Assembly (NCBI GenBank): GCA_900555045.1
Contig: USJW01000003.1
Location: 18,878 to 82,877 of the forward strand
Direction: 5' to 3'
DNA from: an uncultured Clostridium sp.
GTDB taxonomy: Bacteria; Bacillota; Clostridia; Lachnospirales; Lachnospiraceae
DNA length: 64,000 bases
Below are positions 54,150 through 64,000 of the stretch, one piece after another. The position numbers and the translations under genes are program-made. Each line of letters begins with the position of its first letter. The stretch's first letter is position 1. The notes below the pieces were generated by a model, which did not search any database, had not been told where the DNA came from, and saw only the letters and a list, made by a program, of their open reading frames with translations.

Positions 54150-57100
54150 CCTCATCCTTTTTTCTTCTTCGCCACATTGCCACACCGGAAACTGTCAGCC
54201 CCACCAAGCTTACAATAATTCCCAGCGCAATCCACTCCAGCGGCGCCTCGTCGCCCGTCTTTACCAGCTCAGGTGTATCTTCCCTCCATCGGAAGGATCC
54301 CTCCCCCGCAAGATCTGCTTTATAATAGGCGGTAATCCTCCCGATTTTCTTTTGCACCTTGAAATTGTACAGCACCGTACTCCCCTGCACGGTTCCGTCG
54401 GGAAGAACCTCAAACTCCAGCTCCGTCTCCGTACGCACATAGCCGGACGGCGCCTCTGTCTCCTCCACGCGGTATTTTCCCGGGCGGTCAGGCCAAAACA
54501 CCAGCTCTCCGCCCGCGCCCGTCACCGCTTCAAGGACGCAGTGCCCGCTCTCAGCCTCTGTGATGCGAATCTTCGCCCCCTCAATTCCCACGCCGGTCAC
54601 CCCGTCAGCCTTTTGCAGTTTGACCTCCAGCGGACGGTTCTCCAAAAAGTAAACGCCATTTACCGTCTGATCCCCATTGACCGTGAATTCAAACACCGTC
54701 TCATTGACCGCATAACCGGAAGGCGCCCGGGTCTCACGGAAGGTATAGGTGCCATCCGCAGGCTTTTTGATGCCAAATCTCCCATCCGGACCGCTGACTG
54801 CCACCGCGAGCTCCGAACCATCCGGATTGTAAAACGTAAACTGGGCTCCCGGCAACGCCGTTCCATTTATGTCAACTTTTTTAAAGTAAATATACGACTC
54901 CTTCGGCTTGTGATTTGTGTCGTCCCCGCCGCCCGAGCTCTTTTTATAATTCTCAAAGCGGAAGACTCGCAAATCATAGCCGTCTCTGTCAACGGTAATC
55001 TCCTTGTCCGGGGTGCGCTTGTAACCGGCAGGCGCCTCCAGCTCGTGGATGATATAGGTGCCCGGCCCCAGCCCGCGGATGATCCGCCCCGCCTGTGAAT
55101 CGCTGACCCACTCATCCACCACCGCTCCATCCGCCGCTCGGATCAGCTGCAGCCTGGCTCCGGCCAAAAGCGTCTCTGAAATCCCCGCAGTCTTTTTGAT
55201 CTCCACTGTGGTCGTGTCATTCTCCATCACCAGAAACGGAACCTCCGTCATGCCGTCCCGGACCTCAAATTCAATGGGCGCCGCCAGCACCCCATAGCCC
55301 TCGCCGGGAGTCTCCGTCTCCACAAGCCGGTACCTTCCGGCCGCCAGCCCGCTGCTGTAATGGGGCTGCCCGGTGCTGATCCACTGATCGACAATCTCCC
55401 ACTCATCCACATCCGGCGTGTCCGGGTCGTCCATGCGCTCGATCTGTAAATGGGCCCCCGAAAGCAGCAGATCCGTCCCCCCGATCACCTTGTCCACCCT
55501 GACGCGGTTGGAGTCATTGGTCGGATTGTAATCCAGCAAAATCTGTGGGGTCTGGTCATCCGCATACTGGAACTGGAACTCCCACGGCGCCAAAGTCAGC
55601 ATGTGTCCCGGCGCGGCCTTAACCTCCGTGCAGACATAGGTATACGGCGCAAAGTTCCCATTTTCATCCAGATATCCAATCGGCTGCGGCGCAAACACTG
55701 CCTCCCCGTCCTCGCCGGTGACGACCGTTTCACAGTCCTGCTCCAGAGTGAGGTTCGTCAGCTTAAACTCCGCCCCGGCCAACCGGATATCCGGGTCGTC
55801 CGTGTCCGACTTGATAATCCGAAGTTCACCTTCCGGAATCTCATCGACCATCTCCACCGCCTGCACCTCACGGGTATCATAAATCGAAAACGGTATCCTA
55901 ACCGATTGCAGGAATCCGTACGGCGTCGTCTCCTCCTCCAGCACATAATCCCCCTCCGGAATATACTCGATCACATGCGGCTTTAAATCCCCCACCTCAA
56001 AGCCCTCCGGGATCTCTCCCGCAGCCCGGTCGTCCTCCGAATACTGTCCGTCCGCGCCGGACACCCACGAGACTTCCACGTCCTCGTAGAGTCCATCCTC
56101 CGCCGGCCGGTGAATCACAAGGACCTCGCCGGACACTGTCCCGTCCTCCATGACCGGGTAAACCGCAAGCTTCGCTCCGTTTACCTCCTTCCCTCCGGCC
56201 ACGCTGACCTTCGACACCTCAAGCTTAAGCGGCTGATCCCCCACCGGGGCCTTCTGTAATTCAACCAAATGACCAGTATCTATTACAGTGAGAAGCTGCG
56301 GCGGCGCGGTGGCATACCCACCAGGATTTTCCTGCTCCACCAGCACATAACTGCCCACCGGCAGGTATTCCAGACGGGTCGTCCCCTCCTCCGTGTAATA
56401 AAATCGCCCCTGCAGCGTGTTGGGAATCGGCTTATACACATAGTCATACTTCATAATCGGATGATTTCCGCCTGCATCCGGCACCAGCCGGCCCGTGGCC
56501 GCAACCTCCACGCCGTCCTTCCAGGTGGCCGCCCGGAACGTGATAATCTCGTCCTCCCGGTCATACGACGGCGTGCCGTCCGGCTCCATAAGCGGCTCTC
56601 CATCCCCATCCAGGCGCGCCGGATACAGCGACAGATACGCCTCGCTCTCCTCATAGAGCACATCTCCGCTCTTTGTGTCGTATTTTCGGATGTCAATGGC
56701 TGTGAAGTCGTCCTCCATCACAAAGGTCTGCACATTCCCGGTCTCCAAAACATCGATGGAGGCCGCCGCCGTCTGCGTATACCCCTGCCCGTAAGGACAG
56801 ACCGTCTCCTCCAGCACATACGGCCCAATCGGAATGTGATCGATCCAGTGGGGCTGCGCCGTCCGAATCACGCGCCCCTGGCTGTCATACTTCAGATTTC
56901 CGTCGTCATCGTACGCATAGCCGCTGACCCACTTGGTGTATACAGTATCCCTCACATAATTTCCATCCTCATCCAGCACCGGCTCCCCCGCCTCATTCCT
57001 CTGCGCGGTGTACAGTGTCATCTCCGCCCCGTAAATTTCCTGCTGCGTCCGCACATCCACCTTGGCGAACGCCGTTTTGGTGAACTCATTCTGCATGAAA

Positions 57101-60100
57101 ATCTTCTGCGTCTCCTCCGTGTCGCTGAGAATCAGTCCCAAATACCGCGCCTGGACATATCCCTGGCTGTGAGGCACCTGCTCCTCCTGTAGGATGTACG
57201 CGCCAAAGGGCAGCCGTGTGATCACATGCTTTCCGCCGGAGGTTTCCGCTGTCCCATCCGGGGCCGCACTGTCATCGGTTGTCCAGCGCTCGTCCTTCGG
57301 GTTCACAGAGCCCTCCCTGTAGTAAACCGGGAGGCCATTTTCATCATCCACCGACACCTTGTCCGGGTAAAGCGTCTGCACTTCCCCCTCCCGGTTCACC
57401 TGGACAGAGCGCACCAGCTCCTTCTCACCGTCCTCGTCGACCGTGTACGCGATCATGTGCCCATAGTCATCGTACACATAGGCCATGCCCGTCCCCGAGT
57501 CCGCGCAACACACCTCATTTCCCCGCTCATCCAACACCACCAGCTCACCGGCGCATGCGCCCTCGCGGACGGACACCGCCTCCAAATCGTAGAAATACAG
57601 GTTCACCGGATCATTCGGCACATTCACCGTGTCCCAGACGTCAAGGCCAGCAGCCCCCGCGCCCTTCCCCACAATCCGGATCTCCTTGTGGGTTCCGGTG
57701 TTCGCATCCTCAACCCGCACCGTTTTTCCGTCCTCAAAATAAGCCGTTACCCCTTTGTAGGTGTTCTCACCGGTCCTCTCAAGTTCCATCCCCCGGTACA
57801 GCGCCAGCTTAGCGCCCCCGACAGTGATGTCGAAACGGATACCAAACCCGCTGAAGGTTCCGTCCAGGGAATAGAGCGGTTTCACATGATCCATGGCCTT
57901 CAGCTCATTTTCCGTCCCCCGGATTATCTGCTCGGAATACGCATCGAATTCCTTCGTCACGAAGCCGAACCATTCCCCGGACTCCGGATCACAGGCAATA
58001 TCCCGGACATCCCCCCGCTCCTCCAAATATTCCTTGCGCCCCCGAACCTCATACATCAGCAGATCGCCGGTATCATTGACCTTTGTCTCCCCGGCAAACC
58101 CACCGCTGGCCTCCGTCTCGCCCTGACGGTCCTGTTCCAGCAGGCCATTCTGGTTGCCGACCATGGAGTCCCCGTCCTCCACCTTGTAGATCTCCAGCCG
58201 CGACGGGTAATCCATAACCTTCACCTGGCTGACGGTCTCGGTCTGAAATTTATTAAACTGGCCGCTCACCGGCAACTCATACTGATACTGCATGGCCGGG
58301 ACCGCCACCCATCCGTCCGTCGTTCCGTCGTTCCCGCGCTGCTCCTCATAGTACGACGCGCCGTCCGCATAGATCTCAAACGCCACCGGCCTGCTTTTGG
58401 TGTACCCGTCCGGAGCCTGCACCTCCACCAGCACATAGGCCCCCGCACCCAACGGCTTGTAGGTCTCGATGTAGCCTACAATCTCCTTGCGGACCTGGCC
58501 GTCCACCACCACCTCGCGGACGGTGGAGTATGCCTGAAAAATACCCGTTTCATTGCCGTCGATGTCCCGCTGGCGGATCAGCTGTGTCTCGTCATACCTG
58601 GGCACTCCGTCCGCGTCGAGGCGGATTGGGAGATCATCCGAGCTTCCGTTGGATTTTCCCACCCGCGGGTACAAAATCGGCACTCCGTCCGCATCCACAA
58701 CCGGCTTTCCCTCTGCATCCACCGCCTCGCCGAACAGCACCTTCCCGCTTCCCGCCGCCGCGTTCGTCCCAACCTTCTCCACGTCCCGCTTAGCCGCGTA
58801 AATCTTGAACAGCGCGCCGGAATGGATAATGTTCTCCCCCGTCTCTGCGTCCAGCTTTTCAATCCGCAGCTTGGAGGAATCATACTTGTTTTCAAAGTCC
58901 TCCAACGCATAGGCCACATAGTTGAAGTTCTCACCGCTCCCCGCCGGCACCAGCGTCTCAACATTGCCCGTATCCGGGTTGATCCGGTCCGTGGCCGGCT
59001 CCAAAATCGTCCACGGCACCAGCATGGCCGCATATTTTCCGTCCACAGCAGTGTTCACGCCGCGCATCACCGCCACTCCGTCCCGGATCTCAAGCTCGCC
59101 GTCAGCCGTCTCGTTTCCGCTGTAAATCACACCGTCCCTTGTCCCCGCATCTTCACTTCTGGAGACGAATTCGTCCCGAATCATTCCCGGCGCCATATCC
59201 GGTTCCAGGCCATACTTGTAGATCACAAAATCCCCGTCATCCCGGTGGGCCTGGATCACATGGTTCTCCTCATTAAACCGGATCTTGTATTTGCGGATCA
59301 AATCCTCCGGTTTATCCTTGCTGTCATAAAAGAAGAACGGATTTCCCACATCACTGTTGATGACCGTGTCGCCCGTGTTCCCATCCTCGCTGATATCCGG
59401 CGCAAACGGCAGCGTGATCTCCTTGGGATAATCCCGCTCATAATGCCGGTTCGCCAGCTCCTTGTCCAGCCGCGCCGGGAGCTGCTCTGCAATCACATAC
59501 GTCCCGTACGGCAGCATGATCGAATGATTGTAATAATCATCTTTCCCATTTTTTGTATTACACTGCAGCGTTGTCGGGTCGCCGTCCGCCCCGCCCCCGG
59601 CATCGCTGTCCCAGCGGATCGCCAGCTTGTGGTCCATTCCGTCAAAGATATTCAGGTAAGCCTGCGCCTCCCCCCGGGCCCGCTCCAGTGCCAGGGCATA
59701 CGCGACATCGCCGTTCATGTCCGGACTCCCACCAAGAATTTCCCGCTTGTAAGCTGCCACGTCCATATACTTTACCGCGAACTGCTCTTCCACAAAGCGT
59801 CTGTCCTCCGGCTCGGCTGCCCGCATATCCGCCGCGTACAGGGCGTCAAAAAACTTGGTGTAGTTGTATGTGCCATCCGCGCTCAGCTCCAAAAGCGGAC
59901 GGCCCGTTCCGTCTTTCGGCGGGGTATATATTTTCTGGACCTCCCCCTTAAACTCCGGGTCATAGTGATCCTCCGACCGGATCACCCCCTCCTCATCCAC
60001 ATAGATGGCCTCCAAATTCGTCTTCAGGTACGCTTTAAACTTAAACTGACTCAAAAGCTTTGTCCCCTGACTCCCAAAACCGCCGTTAAACAGTCCCAAA

Positions 60101-63100
60101 ATCACGGTCAGCGGATCGTTGTGGAGCGATCCGTAGGTGTTGACATCGTCGTAGGAGGCCTGCGAGATATCCTTTGTGATCCGTATCGCCTGCCGGATCA
60201 CCCGCTGCTTCACCTGCAAGGGCTTTTGGCCGGTCCCGCCGTCCTGGCCAACTGTCAGCTGCCCGGGGTACACTAACACCTTTGACAAGATATAGCTGCC
60301 CGAGTCGAAGGCCGGAGCCGTGGCGTTGACAGAAACTCCCGCCCCTGCCACATCCACCAGATACCGATTGTAGTACACCGTATCCCCCTCATGCTCGATG
60401 ATTGCCCGCGAAGTCACCGCCCGGTATCTGGTGTGTTCTGGCGTGTTGATATTCTCCCAATCCACCTCATTTTCCACATGAATGGTATAATATCCTGTCT
60501 TAGAGTCGTAGGCGGCCGCCACCGGCGCCTGCTGCTCCCGATCCACCATCTGCTCCGTCTCCGTGTATGTGTATACACGCTCCATAACCGGGGTCGGCTG
60601 CCCATCGCTCCCCAACAGGACCTCGCCCGGCGAATAGACTTCGTAGGACGGCTGGTAAACCCCTTCAATCAGCGGTTCAATCTCCTCCCCGAACGTCACC
60701 GTCACCCCCTCCGGGATCTCCCTTCGCAGACCGACCGTCGCGGTCGTCCCGCCAAGCGTGTACTCGCCCTTAGGGTACCAAACCCAATAATGGCTCTCCG
60801 GCGCCCCTCCATCCACCGTCATCGCCTTTCGTATGTAGAGATCCTGATTAAATGCGTCGTAAAACGCCGGGTACTCCCCGGTCGCTTTCGAGTAATCATA
60901 AAAGAGGCGTGCCCAAATTGTTCCCTCCGTCTCATCCGTCTCATCCGTCTCATCCGCAAAAATCTCCTGAACCATCGCGCAATCCCAGGCATTGTGCGCG
61001 GTAAACCAGTCCAAAATCTCCGTTCCCGCATCTGCATTGGTCTCTCCCGATAGCTGCAGGGTATACCAAGGTGCGCCGTCATCCTCAGTCAGCTGCCTGT
61101 AACCGGCCTTTTGCAGCATTCCATTGACCTCATCCCGCAGATATTCGAAATCTCCCACCGGCTCCTGCCAGCGCTCAATCTCCTCCGGTTCCGCTTCCCC
61201 CTCAGGATAGCCGCTCATTCGGAACCGATAGCTCACCGTCTCCGCCTGCGGCTTCTCCGGGTCTGCCTGCTCCTTAACCACAGGATTTCCATCCGGTCCG
61301 ATCTTGTACTCACCGCCCTTGGCCGTCTGGTAGACGATACTGCCGTCTTGGTCCCGCTTGGGCTCAAGGGTGCTTCCGGTAATCGCCTGCCCGGTCTCCT
61401 TCACCCGCTCCACGCTCATGCGGTAAAATTTCGTCCCGGCAGGATACCCCGTAACCGTAATATCATACCCGTTTTCTGTCTTATAGCTCTCCACCGTAAA
61501 GTCATTCCAGGACCCGTCCGCGTCCATATCATTGTTGTCCGACAGTCCCGCGCAGACGGACACCTGCCCCGCTTCCATCACCGTTGTGATCCCACTGGCA
61601 TCCCGGTTCGTCTCCACCGACGCAATCCCATGGACAGACAGCTCATAGCCCTCCGACCGGCTCAGCTCCATCACAAAATAACTTCCAAGCAGCAGCGGAC
61701 GTCCAATCCACTGGTTCCCGTTCTCCGCTGCATAATCCGGGTACGTCACAACGCCAAATCCCAGTTCCCCGGAGGTTATCTCCGAACCATTGTAAAGATT
61801 TTCCTCCCCCGCAGGCCCCTCCGGCGCAAGAATATTTCCATCTGTGTCCAGCCGTGTCCCGGGCTTCTCTGTGAATGCCAGAAAGGAGGCATCCCCGTTT
61901 TTGTCCGTCGCGGCCACCGCCACCAGATCATTTTGGCGATAAATGGCCCCTGACTTTCCGTCCGGATGGACCAGATTCTGCGCCGCAAACAGGCCATAAA
62001 CCGCGCCTTCCAGGGTGGCATCCCCCTGCGCCTGACCATAGCTGTTCTCCGGATCCGCCATGTCAAGCTCCAGATCCCGCTTGTTAATATGGATTTCCCC
62101 CTCCGTGCGGTGATCCCAGACCTTAAAGGTGTACAGAATTTGACTCGAATCCCCGTAACCGCCTGTACCGATTTCGTCCAGATTATCGTCCATAAAATCC
62201 GGAAACGAATCGGAAATCTCTATATCATCCCCGTAGCCACGGGTGGAATTTGGGTGGAACGCAGGCCCCCAGCTTTCCGGTGCCTCCCGTTGCGTCTGCG
62301 CCGCTGTCGCCATTATTTGGGAGGCCGAAGCTATCTTCAACCACGGCCGCTTGATCTCCTTCCATGTATAGGCGTAATGGCCCTGGATGATCTCCGCATC
62401 CCGATCCCCCTCTTCATCCTCCCACTCCGTCTCATCCCCCAAGTCCCAACCTGCATTGCTTTCAGAGGCGATCAGATCACTTGTATACTCCCTGTCCGCA
62501 TTGCTGCCGGTTGCATGCAGCTCGCACACCGCATCGCACACCGCATCGCTGCCGCTTGCCGTCAAAACAATCTTCGCCCGCTCATCCTCCACGCGGCGCA
62601 AATCGTCCAGTTCCAGCTTCGGCGCTTTCACTGCAATCACTGCCCTTCGAAGCAGTTTTTCCCCTAAAGACCCCATTTCTTCAGATACGCGGTTCCCCTT
62701 ATCTGAACGTTTGCGAGCTCCGGCAATCTCTGTTTTATGCGCTTCGCCTCCGTTCTCAGCCGCCGATATTGTAATCGTCTCAATCTCCTGATCATCACTG
62801 TGGTGACCATGCAGGATATAACCAGTCCTGGCAGTCTTTTCTTCCAGATGATAAACGTACTCAAGCGCAATAAACTTCTCGTAGGTTTCATCCCGATCTT
62901 CCAGCATCTCCTCCTGCGCGGAGTAGTCGTAATCATGATTATCCTCATCCATATTTTCCACATGAAAATCACAAGTCTCCTCGCACATTTCCTGCTGTGT
63001 GATCCAAAGCTCATAAAGGCGTTCATTCTCCTCCTCTGCGGCCTCAATCTCCCCCTCATTGGTGCACTCCCCGGTCAACTCATCATACTCTTCCTCAGGT

Positions 63101-64000
63101 ATATCCACCCACTCAGGAGCCGGATGGCCGGTGCAGTACGTCTTGCTGTACCGATAAGACCGCACATCCCGATGCGCGGCATACCCGTTCACATCGGTTG
63201 TAACGGTATCGCAGACATGCAGTTCCTCCGGCAGCGCCTCGAACGCATTGTCATAAAGGCACCCCGTCCGCCCGTCCGGGCTCCCCTCATGGTAATTGCG
63301 GCCGCTCAACTGAGAACCATCAAAATCCTCCCAAACATTAAATGTCGTACCTTCCAACGGCTGGTTCGTCTCAGCACAGTATTTCTTTAGGTCGATGTTG
63401 TAGTGGGAGGTGAAAAGTTCGGAGTGGCGGTAGGGTTCGAAGTCTACGGAACCAATTTCCGGAGCCGATTTTCCTACTGTAAAAGAAACACAGCCCGAAA
63501 CCGCTTCGTCTGCAAAGCGTCCAACCTGACGTTGGTACTCACTGTTTACACCCGGAGTAAAAATATATGCATAAAATTTAGATCCACCAATTCCACTAAT
63601 CTCAGATGAGCGAACTTCTCCATTAGGATCTGACGTTCCATGATAAACAAACGCAATTGTATCTCCATTTAATTCATAGCTCCAATTATCATCTGGAAAA
63701 CTCCAAGAAACATTCTTCAATTGCGGGCAAACACTTATATCAAGGATCAATCTATAAGAACCATCCTCAATTGCCATTTTTTGATACGTACCATTCCAAT
63801 CCGGCAATCCGGAATTTGACGAGTGCTCAAACTCCTCTAGCCCACTTTCAATATATTCCTCCATCTCTTCATACTCAGAAATCACACGATTTCCTAATAT
63901 CTTTGCAAGTTCACGCTGAGCAGTAATGACGGATTCGTGGAGATTTCGGCAGAAGGTACACGAATTCAAATTTGGGCGGATGTATTCCATCCCGTAGTTC
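54106..64000 (-). CDS. Giant SpaA/Cna_B-type surface protein with LVKTG sorting signal (5' end cut by window edge)
   Basis: At least 3,294 residues are in the window, and the reading frame is open to the edge at 64000 without a signal peptide, so the true start lies outside. The protein is mostly a chain of SpaA/Cna_B-like beta-sandwich domains. At least ten segments of the type L-x-I-x-K-x-D (as SKLRIEKLDAETGENI, ESYIYFKKVDINGTALPG, RPLEVKLQKADGVTG) are seen, and C-terminal E-x-x-x-P-x-G-Y ends such as YIIHELEAPAGYKRT and YTFRETRAPSGYAVN. These carry the Lys, Asn and Glu of isopeptide bonds. The end has LVKTGDEAPLEW (LVKTG 54253-54267), a hydrophobic helix, and an RRRKK tail, a cell-wall sorting signal. 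Host or surface binding is expected. Confidence 0.93.
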   Translation of the reverse strand, partial: NYGMEYIRPNLNSCTFCRNLHESVITAQRELAKILGNRVISEYEEMEEYIESGLEEFEHSSNSGLPDWNGTYQKMAIEDGSYRLILDISVCPQLKNVSWSFPDDNWSYELNGDTIAFVYHGTSDPNGEVRSSEISGIGGSKFYAYIFTPGVNSEYQRQVGRFADEAVSGCVSFTVGKSAPEIGSVDFEPYRHSELFTSHYNIDLKKYCAETNQPLEGTTFNVWEDFDGSQLSGRNYHEGSPDGRTGCLYDNAFEALPEELHVCDTVTTDVNGYAAHRDVRSYRYSKTYCTGHPAPEWVDIPEEEYDELTGECTNEGEIEAAEEENERLYELWITQQEMCEETCDFHVENMDEDNHDYDYSAQEEMLEDRDETYEKFIALEYVYHLEEKTARTGYILHGHHSDDQEIETITISAAENGGEAHKTEIAGARKRSDKGNRVSEEMGSLGEKLLRRAVIAVKAPKLELDDLRRVEDERAKIVLTASGSDAVCDAVCELHATGSNADREYTSDLIASESNAGWDLGDETEWEDEEGDRDAEIIQGHYAYTWKEIKRPWLKIASASQIMATAAQTQREAPESWGPAFHPNSTRGYGDDIEISDSFPDFMDDNLDEIGTGGYGDSSQILYTFKVWDHRTEGEIHINKRDLELDMADPENSYGQAQGDATLEGAVYGLFAAQNLVHPDGKSGAIYRQNDLVAVAATDKNGDASFLAFTEKPGTRLDTDGNILAPEGPAGEENLYNGSEITSGELGFGVVTYPDYAAENGNQWIGRPLLLGSYFVMELSRSEGYELSVHGIASVETNRDASGITTVMEAGQVSVCAGLSDNNDMDADGSWNDFTVESYKTENGYDITVTGYPAGTKFYRMSVERVKETGQAITGSTLEPKRDQDGSIVYQTAKGGEYKIGPDGNPVVKEQADPEKPQAETVSYRFRMSGYPEGEAEPEEIERWQEPVGDFEYLRDEVNGMLQKAGYRQLTEDDGAPWYTLQLSGETNADAGTEILDWFTAHNAWDCAMVQEIFADETDETDETEGTIWARLFYDYSKATGEYPAFYDAFNQDLYIRKAMTVDGGAPESHYWVWYPKGEYTLGGTTATVGLRREIPEGVTVTFGEEIEPLIEGVYQPSYEVYSPGEVLLGSDGQPTPVMERVYTYTETEQMVDREQQAPVAAAYDSKTGYYTIHVENEVDWENINTPEHTRYRAVTSRAIIEHEGDTVYYNRYLVDVAGAGVSVNATAPAFDSGSYILSKVLVYPGQLTVGQDGGTGQKPLQVKQRVIRQAIRITKDISQASYDDVNTYGSLHNDPLTVILGLFNGGFGSQGTKLLSQFKFKAYLKTNLEAIYVDEEGVIRSEDHYDPEFKGEVQKIYTPPKDGTGRPLLELSADGTYNYTKFFDALYAADMRAAEPEDRRFVEEQFAVKYMDVAAYKREILGGSPDMNGDVAYALALERARGEAQAYLNIFDGMDHKLAIRWDSDAGGGADGDPTTLQCNTKNGKDDYYNHSIMLPYGTYVIAEQLPARLDKELANRHYERDYPKEITLPFAPDISEDGNTGDTVINSDVGNPFFFYDSKDKPEDLIRKYKIRFNEENHVIQAHRDDGDFVIYKYGLEPDMAPGMIRDEFVSRSEDAGTRDGVIYSGNETADGELEIRDGVAVMRGVNTAVDGKYAAMLVPWTILEPATDRINPDTGNVETLVPAGSGENFNYVAYALEDFENKYDSSKLRIEKLDAETGENIIHSGALFKIYAAKRDVEKVGTNAAAGSGKVLFGEAVDAEGKPVVDADGVPILYPRVGKSNGSSDDLPIRLDADGVPRYDETQLIRQRDIDGNETGIFQAYSTVREVVVDGQVRKEIVGYIETYKPLGAGAYVLVEVQAPDGYTKSRPVAFEIYADGASYYEEQRGNDGTTDGWVAVPAMQYQYELPVSGQFNKFQTETVSQVKVMDYPSRLEIYKVEDGDSMVGNQNGLLEQDRQGETEASGGFAGETKVNDTGDLLMYEVRGRKEYLEERGDVRDIACDPESGEWFGFVTKEFDAYSEQIIRGTENELKAMDHVKPLYSLDGTFSGFGIRFDITVGGAKLALYRGMELERTGENTYKGVTAYFEDGKTVRVEDANTGTHKEIRIVGKGAGAAGLDVWDTVNVPNDPVNLYFYDLEAVSVREGACAGELVVLDERGNEVCCADSGTGMAYVYDDYGHMIAYTVDEDGEKELVRSVQVNREGEVQTLYPDKVSVDDENGLPVYYREGSVNPKDERWTTDDSAAPDGTAETSGGKHVITRLPFGAYILQEEQVPHSQGYVQARYLGLILSDTEETQKIFMQNEFTKTAFAKVDVRTQQEIYGAEMTLYTAQRNEAGEPVLDEDGNYVRDTVYTKWVSGYAYDDDGNLKYDSQGRVIRTAQPHWIDHIPIGPYVLEETVCPYGQGYTQTAAASIDVLETGNVQTFVMEDDFTAIDIRKYDTKSGDVLYEESEAYLSLYPARLDGDGEPLMEPDGTPSYDREDEIITFRAATWKDGVEVAATGRLVPDAGGNHPIMKYDYVYKPIPNTLQGRFYYTEEGTTRLEYLPVGSYVLVEQENPGGYATAPPQLLTVIDTGHLVELQKAPVGDQPLKLEVSKVSVAGGKEVNGAKLAVYPVMEDGTVSGEVLVIHRPAEDGLYEDVEVSWVSGADGQYSEDDRAAGEIPEGFEVGDLKPHVIEYIPEGDYVLEEETTPYGFLQSVRIPFSIYDTREVQAVEMVDEIPEGELRIIKSDTDDPDIRLAGAEFKLTNLTLEQDCETVVTGEDGEAVFAPQPIGYLDENGNFAPYTYVCTEVKAAPGHMLTLAPWEFQFQYADDQTPQILLDYNPTNDSNRVRVDKVIGGTDLLLSGAHLQIERMDDPDTPDVDEWEIVDQWISTGQPHYSSGLAAGRYRLVETETPGEGYGVLAAPIEFEVRDGMTEVPFLVMENDTTTVEIKKTAGISETLLAGARLQLIRAADGAVVDEWVSDSQAGRIIRGLGPGTYIIHELEAPAGYKRTPDKEITVDRDGYDLRVFRFENYKKSSGGGDDTNHKPKESYIYFKKVDINGTALPGAQFTFYNPDGSELAVAVSGPDGRFGIKKPADGTYTFRETRAPSGYAVNETVFEFTVNGDQTVNGVYFLENRPLEVKLQKADGVTGVGIEGAKIRITEAESGHCVLEAVTGAGGELVFWPDRPGKYRVEETEAPSGYVRTETELEFEVLPDGTVQGSTVLYNFKVQKKIGRITAYYKADLAGEGSFRWREDTPELVKTGDEAPLEWIALGIIVSLVGLTVSGVAMWRRRKKDEDVQGEETGQKGAEV

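Noticed and set aside
57226..60276. A 1,016-residue plus-strand open frame antisense to the adhesin gene.
   Set aside because: It lies wholly antisense to the long real gene and has the composition of an antisense shadow (rich in His, Arg, Pro and Val) without a ribosome site or motif. The minus-strand frame has clear Cna_B motifs.

Overview
The window looks like a chromosomal segment of a high-GC member of the Clostridia, probably Lachnospiraceae. The evidence is Gram-positive regulation (a T-box leader on proS, a CIRCE-like HrcA operator on clpB, near-consensus sigma-A promoters), strong AGGAGG ribosome sites, a eukaryote/archaeal-type prolyl-tRNA synthetase, a YtvI-like permease, a DUF4250 protein and a sortase/SpaA-type surface protein. 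Species cannot be decided from the sequence. Most genes lie on the minus strand. I saw no tRNA, rRNA, CRISPR array, transposase or prophage gene.

Layout. 1-1500: proS (runs off the left edge) with its T-box leader and promoter. 1492-2565: an orphan HipA-like kinase-fold gene. 2684-10246: one PTS operon, read right to left: PRD regulator, IIA, IIB, IIC, Xaa-Pro aminopeptidase (M24), M42 aminopeptidase and a PatB/MalY C-S lyase, closed by a strong terminator. 10250-16711: single housekeeping or accessory genes (flavodoxin-ferredoxin, AI-2E-family permease, cytidylate-kinase-like protein, ABC-F ATPase, RluA pseudouridine synthase, hemolysin III, GIY-YIG protein). 16940-20430: an envelope-stress module like B. 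subtilis ydjGHI (SPFH, zinc ribbon, TPM). 20499-26921: response regulator, histidine kinase, a large exported protein, and an ABC ATPase with its permease, very likely one operon. 27010-34278: ppk, ppx, a DUF815 ATPase, pheA and plsC. 34306-34566: three 61-bp tandem repeats and a terminator. 34552-36631: a small membrane protein and cardiolipin synthase.

36651-45134 is a type IV pilus/pseudopilus locus: pilC, a pilM-pilN fusion, pilO-like, three minor-pilin-like genes, pilD on the opposite strand, pilB and two pilin-like genes. No retraction ATPase is seen. 45247-48334 holds a DUF4250 gene and clpB with its heat-shock operator. 48557-49586 is azlCD (branched-chain amino acid export). 49629-51995 has a small membrane protein, a long hairpin, a lipoprotein and purine nucleoside phosphorylase.

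52063 to the right edge is a surface-protein operon: a giant SpaA/Cna_B-type adhesin (at least 3,294 residues, 5' end outside the window), a class B-like sortase and an unrecognised two-membrane-segment protein. The adhesin has a C-terminal LVKTG sorting motif that the neighbouring sortase plausibly uses.

The regions most worth a second look are the PTS/peptidase/C-S lyase operon, the adhesin-sortase-accessory operon, the two-component/exported protein/ABC operon, the decapeptide-repeat tail on polyphosphate kinase, and several structured intergenic DNA elements.
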